Shown: piece by piece, positions 1 through 13,291 of the stretch
Layout: the number at the start of each line of letters is the position of its first letter
Position numbering within the stretch: the stretch's first letter is position 1
Source of the DNA: Spodoptera frugiperda
Taxonomy: Eukaryota; Arthropoda; Insecta; Lepidoptera; Noctuidae
DNA length: 64,000 bases
Assembly: GCF_023101765.2 (NCBI RefSeq)
Contig: NC_064230.1
Location: 4,402,001 to 4,466,000 of the forward strand
Direction of reading: 5' to 3'
Position numbers and translations under genes: made by a program
Notes under the pieces: model-generated
Databases searched by the model: none
Told to the model about the DNA's origin: nothing
Seen by the model: the letters and a program-made list of their open reading frames with translations, nothing else

Positions 1-1669
1 CTTTTTGACAGTGCGAGCTATATGGTCTCGTCTTGGCAACATTTAACATGAAATGTTTTTGTGGGATATGTTTTACAGTAATCGTTTAAATTCACAGATT
101 ACAGATTAGAAAGACAGATCCGAAAAATGTACGAGGAATAATTTTGAGTATATTTTGATTAGTGGAGTTTCTTGGTGTCTGTATTCGATACAACATCAAA
201 AAATGTTCGTATTACTTGAATACGAAGGAAACATTAGTTATTAGTCCTTTATTAGACTACCAACTATTCGGATATAGGAACATAATTATCAACATGCCAC
301 ATTAAACCTGTTAATATAACACATGGGATACAATTTCCCAAATATGTAGAATTATAATCAGAATCGCAAACAGTGACATGATATCGTGGACTGTCCACTC
401 CATAAGTGACATTAGCTGACTTATAGAGAATTGTATCGAAATACAAATGGACGTGCAATCAATAGTGATTGAAGAAGTGATAATTAGATAAAGAATTACT
501 GAGTCATATATCGACGCACACAATTAGAACAAGCGTGAAGCTCATTCAATGGCTATAAGACACAAGACACAGACAGAGGACAACATTCAGCTTTGTGAAG
601 TTTGGACGACACGAATTATTCGGTCTTTGGATAATATTAAACGAGCACACAGCCCGTGCACTAAACCCAACCAACACTCGCACAATACGGACATACAATA
701 CGTAATGTTGACGCACAACTGCAGGAGACAAGCATAATGAACATCTGACGGTGCATTGTGGAACTATATCAGACACAGATGACAAATATTTCAATTAAGA
801 CTGCGGACCAGTCATGGAATATCTCAAAATATTACAACGTTCAGCAGACAATGTACATTCATATATCGACGCACACAATTAGAACAAGCGTGAAGCTCAT
901 TCGATGGCTATAAGACCCAATGCACATACAGACGTAGGAAAGTATTAATTTATTAAGTATTTGGATGAAATAAACTATCTAATGAGTTTCTTGACGGTTT
1001 TTCTTCAATACAACACCCACGAATCGTTTAATGTAAATACGAAGGAAACATGGTGTAAGCAGCAATAGGGAAATACTCCATAGTGTGGTCTAATGCCATG
1101 CAACATGTACATTGTATATAGCGGACCAATAGCTGCGTTATACTGTCGCGTAGAACGATACATAGTACATCAAGTAGAGACATTGTTGTCTGGTTTAGCA
1201 ATCAAAACAGAAATTGAAATAATCCTTGGATGTATACAGAGTACAATATAGAGTTCCTTGATGTTTGTCTTTGATACAAGCGTGGCACATGTTAGATACA
1301 GACAATCCACGAGCGAGCACTTTAATGTCGTCCTTAGTGGGGAAATATTAGAGTTTGTTTTCGAGTGTACAGTGAACCGGAGCACAAACCACTATACAAA
1401 CTACTAGAAACATTAATGAGGAGGTCTCATATCTGTTGAGACTCTGAAAGAGTATGTAAACCATACATCGATGATACTATCAATATTTAAATGTATATTT
1501 GTATATGTATTACATAACACATTAGTAATTATTACAATACAATACCAACAATTGCAACAATGGCAACAATACAGACAATATAATTCATACGACATATATC
1601 GACACACACACAAGTCCGTATATAGTGAACATTTGCCATAGTAGCAGTCAGTAATATTGTCTCTGAGAC

Positions 1670-1777
1670 ATGGAACGATGCAGTGGTTCTACTGGCATGG
1701 AGCCGCAGGCAAATCTATTTTTACATTTCAAAGATTATATTAAGTTTCTTGACGGTTGTCTTCGATACAACTTGTAA
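1670..1777 (+). other. Candidate mini-ORF from box C ATG through box A
   Basis: A 35-codon frame opens at the ATG of a box C-like motif (CTCTGAGACATGG) and reads through box A as K-F-L-D-G-C-L-R-Y-N before TAA. It is one of the few places where box A is read in frame from a real ATG. The related stretch at 56370-56500 also reads H-F-K-D-Y-I-K-Y-L-D-G-C in phase, while the copy at 33605 stops early. No function is recognised. It could be a chance ORF; its value is the shared phase with other copies. Confidence 0.3.
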
Positions 1778-2359
1778 AGTTTCGTATTATTTAAATGCAT
1801 TTGAGACTGCAAACTATTATTAGGGTCAGTCTGACGTGGAACTTTCAAAATGTATGTTTCATTATCAGTTTAATTATTCACTGAACTATATGTAGATTTG
1901 GGTCAGAGCCCATTCGTCCCCAAAAATTCGTCCCCCAGCATAAAAGTTGTAGATTCGGCCCCTACATAGGTGCCCATTGGTCTCCTGGTAGGGGACCAAT
2001 TAATATTTTAATTAAAAATATTAAATCTACCATAGATAAAGACAATATAATTCACGCGACAAAATATCGACGCACACAATTAGAACAAACACGAATCATC
2101 GTTTGTAGTTTCTTCATAATTGTTCTTCAATACAACTTTTACACAATATTTTGATCATTAAATATGTTAGAAATACATATGTGACCTTCCCATTATCCCT
2201 TGGAGAACATTACAACACCACATTTCTAAGACAACTGAATTTCTTGACAGTTGTTCCTCGATAGAACTCAATATAGACACGATTCTAAACTTTTCAAATA
2301 CATTAAACATTTAGTACATATCTCCATGTATTTTTAAATACTGAAAAGGATATCTTGTG

Positions 2360-2390
2360 TAGAACGACCGTAGATAACAACATGTTGTCG
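2360..2390. other. Array site lacking the GC-rich block
   Basis: AGAACGACCGTAG joins ATAACAACATG directly, whereas all other copies of this segment have the block between ACCGTAG and ATAAAACAACATTC. Either an ancestral empty site or a precise loss. Confidence 0.75.
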
Positions 2391-2624
2391 TATCTTGTAA
2401 ATACTAATTCTAAAATACATTTATGTACTCGCCATTACAGGGCACTTTGTCGGTATGAAATATATTTTATTTAAAAGATACATCAACATTACACAGTTCT
2501 TTCCTCACTCGGACATATTTTACATAGTACAAAGTAAGTTTGTCTTAAAACTACTAGAGTACATTAGAAGTTTACATTTTGCGAAAAGATCGACACAAAC
2601 ACTTTATTAAAAAATCGTGACAAA

Positions 2625-3002
2625 TCTTTATATATATAATTCTACTTTAAGTGTGTATGTCACTGAACTTCTCTTAAACGAGTGGACCGATTTTGATGAA
2701 CTTTTTTGTGTGTGTTCAAGGGGATCTGGGAATGGTTTAGATTCACAATTTTGTCCGCTGGACAATGTTTTTTTAATTCGTTTTTAATTTATTAGTAGTT
2801 GTTGATTTTGGAATGTTTTACATTGGATCCGACAGACGGCGCTACCATCGCAGTGTCAAATATTATTGACGTTAGATATTGTCATAACATTTGAAAAACA
2901 ATTTTCATCAAAAAGGTCTAGAATGTTTTAGCTTATTAAAAAAAGTTTAAAATTTTCAAATTAAAGACGTGTAGACAGGACAACGTCTGTCGGGTCCGCT
3001 AG
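2625..3002 (+). mobile_element. Non-autonomous Helitron
   Basis: The element starts TCTTTATATATATAATTC and ends GTCTGTCGGGTCCGCTAG. A GACAG...CTGTC hairpin lies shortly before the CTAG end. It sits between A and T: related segments (for example at 8640) read GACAAATATTTTTATGAAG with no insert, while here GACAAA and TATTTTTATAAAG flank the element. This is the standard Helitron signature (TC start, CTRR end, A/T target, no duplication). It has no ORF of note. Confidence 0.9.
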
Positions 3003-4184
3003 TATTTTTATAAAGAAAACTTACTTTCCCATACATTTTGACGCATGTCACACAGAGACAAAACTAATTTCCATTATGTACGTTTAACAAAAAATAAATG
3101 ACACGTCAGTGACGTCATGCACGAAATCACAAGGACGGAAACATTTATGTAATCGTTGTCTCTTTTTAAATGGAGATGTAGAATTACCTTTAGCCTCTAT
3201 AGCGATGATTTACATAACAATACAATGAAGTTTCTTGATAGTTGTCTTCGATACAACTCTTTTACAATATTTCAATCATGAAATGAGAGAAAATACAAGT
3301 AACCCTACAATGTAGATTATTTAAAGAGTTTCTTAATGGTTGTCTTCGATACAATTCTTATGTTTTAAACATAAGTGGGAAATATTAAAGATTAGTTGTT
3401 TGTGAGACTACAAACTACTTGGAAATACTGAGTTATATTATATGGAATACTTTAATATTGTGCGACAAATTACAGTCACCTGAACAAACAATTGACTCTT
3501 GTTCTAGGATAACGAGTTTCTTGACGGTTGTCTTTGATGTAACTCTTACAAGAGTGTCGGAACTACAATGTTCCACTTTACTTGTGAACATACATTATTG
3601 CTTACTTCGTTCGTTATTGAATTAAAATATTTCGAGAGACATTTCACAATTGTCGAAATATTGTTACAGCATTAAGTATTGGTACCTATATCAATTGGTT
3701 TCTTGCCGGTTGTCCTCAATACAAGTATAACAAATGTTTCATACAACAGAACTAATATGTTCACATATATTGTTTTACTAATGAAGAAGTAAACTTGTCT
3801 GCTAGCTTCACGAACTAATGAGTTTCTTGACGGTTGTCTTCGATACAAGGTTGATCGAACATAATGGTACTAAGAGGTGACAGTTATTTCAAACACCTTC
3901 TTAATTTCACTTATTTGAGAATTGTGTATACGTACAATTATGTACCAAAATATGTTCCTAGGCTCATGGCCTTGGAACATCAAACCATAAAAATGCAGAA
4001 GAAAATTAGTCAGACTCAGTCAGACTGAAGTCACAACATTCACGTAACAAATATCGACGCACACAATCAGAACAAACACAAAGCCCTGTAAGTAGCTGTT
4101 TATGAGATTACAAGCTACTTGGACATACTGATTTATAAACATCACATTTTGTCTGAGACTTTGTTGACGGCAGTTCTTCAATAG
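3003..4184 (+). repeat. Array segment 2
   Basis: Box A copies start at about 3229, 3327, 3515, 3697 and 3820, with a degenerate one near 4156. Box E is near 4048. 3003-3790 has a close paralogue at about 30770-31370, where the same four A boxes keep order and spacing. No gene recognised. Confidence 0.7.
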
Positions 4185-4572
4185 CAAGGCTCGGATACCG
4201 GTTAAATTTTCAAACCGTTATTATGTACTTGTACGCAAAACCTTTACATTGGGTTTCGTTCGCGAAACCGGTTTTTTTAAACCGGTATTTGGAACAGTAT
4301 TTTCATAAAGGTTTTTTCGGATTAACCGGTTTAGAGCAATAAAAACCGGTTAATACGACGCACATCAAAGAAATGCCGCGCGCTGTTCAGCTTATTTCAA
4401 TAATAATATTTCAACGCGTGTACCGACATGTCCGACATGCCCCTCGTCGAATAAACCGGTTAATTTAGGTTAAAATAAAGTTCTTTAATGTTCACGTTCT
4501 TAAGAAAAGTTCGGAGGAAAACCGATATAAACCGGTATTAACCGGTATTTTTTAAACCGGTTCCGAGCCTTG
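4185..4572 (+). mobile_element. hAT-type MITE
   Basis: The ends are inverted: CAAGGCTCGGATACCGG on the left and CCGGTTCCGAGCCTTG on the right. They are flanked by the 8-bp direct repeat TTCAATAG (4177-4184 and 4573-4580). An 8-bp duplication and C-A-A-G-G-like ends are typical of the hAT superfamily. The interior holds many AACCGGT submotifs and no transposase. A paralogous empty site with a single TTCAATAG lies at 7602-7609. Confidence 0.9.
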
Positions 4573-7500
4573 TTCAATAGAAACATCATATTTTGACATA
4601 TAGTATGGACATTTATAAAGACACAAACTACATACTTGGAAATACCGACTAGGTAAGGTGTCTTGTGATACATGGAACGTTTAACAAATCCATGGAGTAT
4701 TGAGAAACCAAACATGGATATACTACACGATAGCGTGTAAGTAGACATTGGTCCACTTTTGGATGCAAATTATTGAATAGTTAAATAATTGAGGACAAGG
4801 GAGTTTCTTGACGGTTGTCTTCAATACAAATGTATGCTTGAATGTGTTTACGACGTGGAATATAACAAATAACCATCTGCACCGCTGTAGACACGGCCGA
4901 GACAAGGAGACCTGCTCGTGCTACTCTCCATACACACGACTCTGTTAGCGCCATATATTTGAAGGCGCGGGATTCTGCACATTGACAAAGCTATGGGATC
5001 CCGCGATAATGCGGGATACATCGAAACACTGACACATATAGCTAGAACTAGCACACACTATGTGATCAAAATATAATCTTTTAAAATATAATCTATATAC
5101 ATACATCCTGGGGCTCAATGACATAATTTCTATATTAAATACATTTTCATCAATTAACATTTCTATATAAAGACTTAACCCACAGTTATAATTCATCTTT
5201 TAACTTCATAGACTACTCAATAAGTTTCTTGACGGTTGTCTTCTATACAACGCTTTTACAATATTACAATCTTGTAAGAAGTAGAAAATATTAGTAAGTA
5301 GCAGTCTATGAGGTGACAAACTACATACTTGGAAATACTGATTGTACATCAGTTGTTTAATAATTAGCAAGTAACAATTGATGGAGTTACTAACATCACA
5401 ATTACCCATCGACTGGAACCAGAAAAAAAAATTATGTTTTAACATTAAACTCATCGAAGTGTTTCTTGATGGTTGTTCTTTGATACAACTCCCAGACAAA
5501 ACGTTGAACATGAAATGTGTGAGAAATATTATGTAAGTAGCTGTACATGGAGCTACAAGCTACTTGGAAATACTGAATGAGTAAATAGCATCAGGAGGTG
5601 CTCGACCACCTCGAGTATCTTGACTAGGTTTTACATTTCATAGAAGTAGGAAGAAGTTTCTTGACGGTTGTCTTCGATGCTATCCTCCCGCTATAATTAC
5701 ACGCAGGAAGTATCGGTAACTATATACACTACAAGCTGTATACTTGGACATACATAGGTACCACCGTGTGGCTGACGTTGTACTGTAGCCATACATTTCA
5801 ATATTAAAACATTTTCAATAACATCACATTGCCTATACATTGACAATGGAATATAGAATTAAACAAGGAAGTATCTCTTACGAGGTACTGACAATCAGTA
5901 TACCACAGTGGAGTTTCTTAACGGTTGTTCTTCGATACAACTCTAATACAATACTTTGATCCTATAGGCAATGTTTGTAAGCAGCTGGCAAATTGTAATA
6001 TCATAATACACAGCCGACATTACAATAGTGTTGTAAGTACAACACTCACTCACACAGCGACACAATAAGTGGGGAAATGTTGGCTTTACACCACGTGGAG
6101 ACGTCCCACAACACTGTAACTACAACTATCCCGCCACACATCTGTTGTGGTGGGTATAGTACACCCACACATTATTCAACCCTATAAAGGTATCATTATT
6201 TTTGTATCAATGTAACAATCCAACAACGTTTCTAATTCATCGTTTATTTATTAGATTTTTATATTACGTACATAGTTTCTTGACGGTTGTCTTCGATACA
6301 ACACTCATGTTGTAATCATACAACATGTAGGAAAGAGTAGTAAGTAGCTGGAGCCACCGACTACTTGGAAATACTGACTAGGAAACACTACAACATTTAA
6401 CTTACGAATACGAAGTTTGTTATAATACTTACGTATACCAGCGGGATATTCAGCATACATAAAATACAATATTGTAATTGATACGACAAATATCGACGCA
6501 CACAATTAGAACAAGCGTGAAGCTCATTCGATGGCTATAAGACACAAGACACAGACAGAGGACATAGTTCATGGAGTCTGATTGAGCCGAACTATTCATT
6601 CTTTGAACAGTCTGTTGTATAGACTATGTAAAGAGTTTCTTTCTATGTTCAAACTTTTATACAACATTGATTAAGGAAGGATCCTTACACTTGGATGAGG
6701 GATTGTATAGGTGCAGAAGACATTAAATGTGTCTATCAAACCACTGCACTAAACATCGACACACACAGCTAGAACAAGCACACACCCCGTGCACTGAACT
6801 TGCTGGTAGAACATTGTACTAGACGTTGTACTAACGTTAGCACTTGTCGTAGTAAACAGAGCACACGAGTGACTCCACTCGTACAATAAGTCTCATCACA
6901 CCTGCATGTGGCATTGGAAGTGAGACGTGGGACGTTTAATGACGTCATAACCAGAGAAACTCATGTTACTAAGACATATTCTAAGTCTAGGTATAAAGAC
7001 AATATAATTCATGCGACATATATCGACGCATACATTAGAACAAGTGCGGTTGGCATTAGCACATTGCTTGCTACATAAGTTTCTTGACGGTTATGTTCAA
7101 TACGATACAACTGTTTTCTAATATTTCAAATGAGAGGAAAACACACTTCGAAGTAGGTAGTGATTGAGTATCGTATCGGGAAAGATCATTAAATTTCCAA
7201 AATTTACTGTCCACATACAATTTCAATTACTCTCCTAGAGACGTTATATCTGACCACTTTCATCACAACATTAAGGACAATTGTGTTTCTTGATGGTTGT
7301 ATTCAATACAACTTTAGACAATATTCGTATTATATGGACTCGAAAGTAACACATTATTTTTTAAGTGGCAGTTAACTACCAACTGTTTAGAAATACTGAC
7401 ACATTATGTAATTGTTATAGATTTTAACTACATGTGCAAAAAAGTCAGACTGAAGTCACAACATTCACGTAACAAATATCGACGCACATAATCAGAACAA

Positions 7501-8014
7501 ACACAAAGCCCTGTAAGTAGCTGTTTATGAGATTACAAGCTACTTGGACATACTGATTTATAAACACCACATTTTGTGTGAGACTTTGTTGACGGCAGTT
7601 CTTCAATAGAGACATCATATTTTGACATATAGTATGGACATTTATTACGACACAAACTACATACTTGGAAATACCGACTAGGTAAGGTGTCTTGTGATAC
7701 ATGGAACGTTTAACAAATCCATGGAGTATTGAGAAATCAAACATGGATATATCACACGCAAATAAGCGTCAGTTAGATAATATTTGAAATGTTTTAATCG
7801 CATCGGTATTTATCTATCACACAATATTGTGTCACAGTCATATTATGTCGTAGGCATTAAATATCGATACACAATTAGAACAAACAAGTCCATTGTACAA
7901 TATGTATTACTATTCAATTCGTTTCTTGACTGCAGTTTTTGATACAACTAGAATACATATTCCCGTAGTACATTAAACATATTGAAAAGGATATCTTGTG
8001 TAGAACGACCGTAG
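4573..8014 (+). repeat. Array segment 3
   Basis: Box A copies start at about 4801, 5222, 5459, 5653, 5911, 6273, 6633 (variant), 7078, 7284, 7578 (degenerate) and 7921. Box E copies lie at about 6493, 6755, 7020, 7478 and 7863. 6752-6970 recurs at 10420-10635, 55160-55380 and 59419-59630. 7440-7740 recurs at 4020-4740 (split by the hAT MITE), 50020-50160 and 51850-52010. A short hairpin with ATCCCGC/GCGGGAT arms lies near 5000. After a box D at 6065 a frame S-G-E-M runs open for about 40 codons. Confidence 0.7.
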
Positions 8015-8377
8015 AGCAGCATCCTCCTCCTCAGTCGTACATTCTTGACAGAATGCTCGTGGTTGACAATGATGCATTTTCCCTGGATATCGTAGCTCTC
8101 GCGATGTGCCTCCACTTGTTGAAGTCTTCACCCGTAACCCTGGGCACGGGTTCCGCGTTATACCCCGCAGGACTGGGTCCCTGCTGAACTTCGCCATCTA
8201 CACACTCCGGCCTACTGAAGTGTAAGATGCCCACCCCCGCGACATGGACGCGCCAGACAGGAATTGCCCAAGTGAAGAGTAGAGAAGGTGACTCTACTCC
8301 CCCAGGGCCGAGTTAATGGGCGTGTATGATCCCACACCCAAAGGCTTAACACTACCACTACTACAAATATAAATAAA
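8015..8377. repeat. GC-rich block, copy 1
   Basis: The first of eight copies of a block of about 0.36 kb, running from AGCAGCATCCTCCTCC to CTACAAATATAAATAAA and clearly richer in G+C than the surrounding array. The minus strand holds a partly open frame containing V-T-G-E-D-F-N-K-W-R-H-I-A-R; in copies at 28660 and 41542 this reads D-R-N-K-W-R-R-I-A-R. Such an ending resembles the C terminus of some insect non-LTR retrotransposon proteins, so the block may be a retroelement remnant, but I could not assign a family. Confidence 0.75.
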
Positions 8378-11300
8378 ACAACATTCAGTTGTTGTATCTT
8401 GTAAATACTAATTCTAGAATACATTTATGTACTCGCCATTACAGGGCATGTTGTCGGTATGAAATATATTTTATTTAAAAGATACATCAACATTACACAG
8501 TTCTCTCCTCACTCGGACATATTTACCCGACTGCGCCAGAAGGAGGGTTATTTACATAGTACAAAGTAAGTTTGTGTTAAAACTACTAGAGTACATTAGT
8601 ACTTTACATTTAGATCGACACAAACACTTTATTAAAAAATCATGACAAATATTTTTATGAAGAAAACTTCTTTTCCCATACATTTTGACGCATGTCACAC
8701 AGAGACAAGACTATTTTCCATTATGTACGTTTAACAAAAAACAAATTACATGTCAGTGACGTCATGCACAAAATGACAAGGACAGAAACATTTATATGTT
8801 TTGTTCGTCGATACAATTCTTTTATAATGTAGATTATTTAAAGAGTTTCTTAATGGTTGTCTTCAACACAATTCTTATGTTTTAAACATAAGTGGGAAAT
8901 ATTATTAAGGAGTAGTTGTTTGTGAGACTACAAACTACTTGGAAATACTGAGTTATATAATATGGAATTACCACATAGAACGACAAATAGTTCTATAGTG
9001 GGGAAATAGTTTTTTTATAATACCACGTCATTTACAAAGAACCCACCGAATGATGATGCAGAGGATAATTTATATCTAGCTTTAGTAGAATGAACGAGTT
9101 TCTTGACGGTTGTTTTCGATACAAACTTACAGACTCACTGAGTATAACAGTTTCATTACATGAACTGCACAAATTTTGGAAATGATCATAAATAGTAGTC
9201 CATAGTTCCATCTCTTTTGTATAAATAAAGAGAAGAATCATTTAATAAATCAGAATATAATTCATGCGGCCAACACCAAAGAAAATGAGAATATTTAGGT
9301 ACTCCAGTTGACGAGAACTAGTTTCTTGACGGTTGTCTTCGATACAACTTGTAAAGTTTCGTATTATTTAAATACATTTGAGACTGCAAACTATTACTGG
9401 GGTATATTATATAATAGTTGCAATATATTAATTGAATATGAATATCAATATGATGAACTGCGCATAACACGGAAATAAAGTTGCATACATCGATAATACA
9501 ATATAATTCACGCGACATATATCGACGCACACAATTAGAACAAGCGTGAAGCTCATTCGATGGCTATAAGACACAAGACACAGACAGAGGACATAGTTCA
9601 TGGAGTCTGATTGAGCCGAACTATTCATTCTTTGGACAGTCTGTTGTATAGACTATGTAAAGAGTTTCTTTCTATGTTCACATTTTTATAATACAAAATA
9701 GAAAAGTCATATAGAAGAACAATTGAAAAATTGCATAAGAAGTTTCCAGACACGAGTTTCTTGACGGTTGTTCTTCGATAGAACGTAATAATATTATAGG
9801 AAATATTATTTACGTAGCGTGAAGCTCATTCGATGGCTATAAGTCACAAGACACATACAGAGGACGAATTAAGACAAATTCGACAATTGTCCCATATTAT
9901 TGAATAGTATAGAAACATGAATATCTCACTTGAGACTTGTTGAGATATGTTTTACAGTACATATTATGATCACACAGACCCACAGACATATCGTTTAAAT
10001 TCACAGATTATAGATTAGAAAGACAGTGCAGTGAATGTACCACAACGAAATGTACAAAGACAAGATAATTTGAATATATTTTGATTAGTGGAGTTTCTTG
10101 CTGGCTGTATTCGATACAACATTAGAAAATGTTCGTATTACATGAATGCGAAGGAAACATTAGTTAGTAGTTCTTTACTAGACTACCAACTTCGGATATA
10201 GGAACATAATTATCAACATGCCACATTAAACCTGTTAATATAACACATGGGATACAATTTCCCAAATCTGTAGAATTATAATCAGAATCGCAAACAGTGA
10301 CATGATATCGCGGACTGTCCACTCCATAAGTGACATTTGTTGACTTATAGAGAATTACAAGAAGGCCCAATAAGAATAATAATATTAGAGACCGTACATT
10401 TAATATGTTGGTTACATTATAAACATCGACACACACAGCTAGAACAAGCACACACCCCGTGCACTGAACTTGCTGGTAGAACATTGTACTAGACGTTGTA
10501 CTAACGTTAGCACTTGTCGTAGTAAACAGAGCACACGAGTGACTCCACTCGTACAATAAGTCTCATCACACCTGCATGTGGCATTGGCAGTGAGACGTGG
10601 GACGTTTAATGACGTCATAACCAGAGAAACTCATGTTTACAGAGAAACTGATGTTTAATTTCAAACAGACCTGTACCACGATAAAGACAATATAATTCAT
10701 ACGACATATATCGACGCACACAGTTAGAACAAGCACGGCGGACGGTACATTGTTAAATAACTTTGAATAAGTGGGAAGTTACAAATATTCTTGTAGTCTG
10801 AATATTCGTATTTGTATACATTCTCTGCGTATATGTATAGCTACGTAACATGTTTATATAAAGATGTCACGAATGTATTTGTAGTTTCTTGACGGTTGTC
10901 TTGATTGATGTATAAAGTTCCAAATAAGCTTCAGGTTATTTCATGGGAAGATGATGTTTTTATCACTACAAGCCATTGCAACTAAAGAGCCCTCCGAAGA
11001 ACCAGTAAAACAGAAGAAAATTTTACTGCTAGAATGACCAAAGAGTTTCTTAACGGTTGTCTTCGACGCTTGAATGTATTTACGACATAGCAAACAATCA
11101 TATTTTTTTTTGTATCAATATTGAAATTGAAATAATTGTGGACTTACCACGTAGACACGCATCGAACTTCAACTGGTTCTTAGTGGGGAAATGGTTGTTT
11201 TACATCATGTGGAGACGTCCACAGGGAACACCATGAAATAACTTGGAACATGGAGGAGCACCATTTGCACACTCCAGTACAATCATTACTGCGGTAGTAT

Positions 11301-11378
11301 AGCTGAACTAGACTCGATGTTTCTTGATACATAGTTGTCCTGGAACCAATTCTGTGGAATAATGTTGTTGTACGTATA
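8378..11378 (+). repeat. Array segment 4
   Basis: Box A copies start at about 8843, 9096, 9320, 9662 (variant), 9754, 10091, 10882, 11043 and 11318 (variant). Box E copies lie at about 9520, 10421 and 10708. 9520-9680 recurs at 6493-6650 and 43570-43730. 10120-10340 recurs at 165-440. 10700-10840 (E plus a downstream arm) recurs behind different left partners at 32150, 44121, 46700, 52971 and 60524. No gene recognised. Confidence 0.7.
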
Positions 11379-11756
11379 CAGGGTGACTTTGAATTCGACG
11401 TATTCCTCTCGGGAGGTGATAATACAACTAATTTCCTACAAAATTAGCCCTGAGGTCCTTGGGCGGAAAGTGGCTAGTTTCTGAGATATTCAACATTTTT
11501 GGTTTTGGTAAAAAAATCCCGAATTGATTACAAAAACATCAATAAATAAAAAAATACTGGTTGGATTTTAGTAGTTTTAGTTTTAATCAGTTGCCAATAC
11601 ATCAGTTATCATTTATAAATACTAATAATGGCACAAATATCATTCGTTTTAAAATAGCAAGTAATTTTCTATCAAATTTTGTTTTGTGTCACTAATTTGG
11701 TCGATAGAAAACTGGATTTATTTCAAAAAAAAATATATGACACTAAGCGTACAAAC

Positions 11757-12091
11757 TATTAGAAAAACTTCCTTGGTTTATTAGCTATCCAGAAACATAA
11801 AATTATTGACAACATTCTCAAAAATAAATTAATTAATTGATGATAGGTCGAGTGTAAAGAGAAAAGGGCAATTTCAAAATCATCTTTATTTGCAAAAAAA
11901 TGTTCAAAGTAACCTTCCCTACGACGAATACATGCCCGAACACGCTTCCTTATCTCTATGACGGTCACTCTTGGACTGAATATGAGTCTAATTTCGTCAT
12001 TATCTTCAAATACGTTTTGGAGAAGAATTTCGATACACGGCCTATTCCGTCTGTATAAACAAGGGACCTTATGTAAAAATCAACCGGCGTT
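11757..12091 (-). pseudogene. Transposase C-terminal remnant, left arm
   Basis: The minus strand reads R-V-R-A-C-I-R-R-R-E-G-Y-F-E-H-F-F, similar in form to the C terminus of insect IS630/Tc1/mariner-type transposases. Upstream, in another frame, L-T-P-V-D-F-Y resembles the region around the third catalytic acid (S-P-D-L-T-P-x-D-F). It is frameshifted and has lost the N-terminal half. It mirrors the copy at 12579-12913, from which it differs by a few bases. Confidence 0.5.
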
Positions 12092-12578
12092 AGGTTCTGG
12101 TCACTGTGCATGCCATGTAGTCATGTAGTGTGATCGCCCTGTCAATATAACACGTGGGAACCGAGACATCCTACCATTGCCGTACAGTAGTTCGATAGTG
12201 CTCTAAACAATCGTCGTGTTCGAATAAACTCATAATCTTGTTTCTAAATTCAAATTTAAAACAATGATCCTAGCTCATTCCTTAAAAATTAATTTTAATT
12301 TTCACCATTTAAATTATTGGGTAAAAAGTAGAGCCCAATCAAGTCATTATTAATGATACCTATCCAAACATTTGAATCAAAACCGTATCTGTGGACCTGT
12401 TGGTTTTGCTTTTTTAGATTTCGTTGACATTTTTGGGGCTAATAATGGATATTGTGATAGTTTGATCAGAGCACTATCGATCTACTGTGCGACAATGGTA
12501 GGATGTCACGGTTCCCACGTGTTATATTGACAGGGCGATCCCACTACATGACTACATGGCATGCACAGTGGCCAGAAT

Positions 12579-12913
12579 CTAACGCCGGTTGATTTTTACA
12601 TAAGGTCCCTTGTTTATACAGACGGAATAGGCCGTGTATCGAAATTCTTCTCCAAAACGTATTTGAAGATAATGACGAAATTAGACGCATATTCAGTCCA
12701 AGAGTGACCGTCATAGAGATAAGGAAGCGTGTTCGGGCATGTATTCGTCGTAGGGAAGGTTACTTTGAACATTTTTTTGCAAATAAAGATGATTTTGAAA
12801 TTGCCCTTGTCTCTTTACACTCGACCTATCACCAATTAATTCATTTATTTTTGAGAATATTGTCTTTAATTTTATGTTTCTGGATAGCTAATAAACCAAG
12901 GAAGTTTTTCTAA
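12579..12913 (+). pseudogene. Transposase C-terminal remnant, right arm
   Basis: Mirror of the left-arm remnant. The last 69 codons (from 12704) are open and preceded in frame by N-D-E-I-R-R-I-F-S-P-R-V. The L-T-P-V-D-F segment at 12579 is in a different frame, so a frameshift lies between them. The family call rests on these motifs and on the TA target. No intact transposase is present. Confidence 0.5.
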
Positions 12914-13291
12914 TAGTTTGTACGCTTAGTGTCATATATTTTTTTGAAATAAATCCAATTTTCTATCGACCACATTAGTGACACAAAACAAAATTTGATA
13001 GGAAATTACTTGCTATTTTAAAACGAATTATATTTGTGCCATTATTAGTATTTATAAATGATAACTGATGTATTGGCAACTGATTAAAACTAAAACTACT
13101 AAAATCCAACCAGTATTTTTTTATTTATTGATGTTTTTGTAATCAATTCGGGATTTTTTTACCAAAACCAAAAATGTTGAATATCTCAGAAACTAGCCAC
13201 TTTCCGCCCAAGGACCTCAGGGCTAATTTTGTAGGAAATTAGTTGTATTATCACCTCCCGAGAGGAATACGTCGAATTCAAAGTCACCCTG

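Larger units (their letters stand above)
1..2624 (+). repeat. Array segment 1
   Basis: Box A copies start at about 165, 984, 1251 (variant), 1743, 2106 (variant) and 2237. Box E copies lie at about 511, 863, 1597 and 2067. The stretch 1000-1200 recurs at 48330-48530, and 1255-1500 recurs at 20155-20430. Around 1895-2010 there is an unplaced piece with two ATTCGTCCCC motifs that matches no neighbour and may be an unrecognised insertion. 2330-2624 is the left part of a segment found nine times in the window; this copy lacks the GC-rich block at position 2373/2374. Confidence 0.7.
11379..13291. mobile_element. Tc1/mariner-like foldback element with arms of about 0.84 kb
   Basis: Two nearly identical inverted arms (about 11379-12217 and 12455-13291) start CAGGGTGACTTTGAATTCGA and enclose about 0.24 kb. 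The element is flanked by TA on both sides. Paralogous sites at 20775, 41041, 56001, 58031 and 61535 read GTACGTATATAATGGC or close to it without the insert, so the target was TA, as in Tc1/mariner. Each arm carries the same transposase-like remnant pointing toward its outer end. It probably arose by head-to-head duplication or internal rearrangement of one element. Confidence 0.85.

Noticed and set aside
5206..5511. Minus-strand frame of 101 codons
   Set aside because: Low-complexity AT-rich frame running backward over two A boxes; phase not shared with other units.
8031..8234. Minus- and plus-strand frames in the GC-rich block as host genes
   Set aside because: They recur only because the block is duplicated; in several copies they are shifted. 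A retroelement remnant is more likely.
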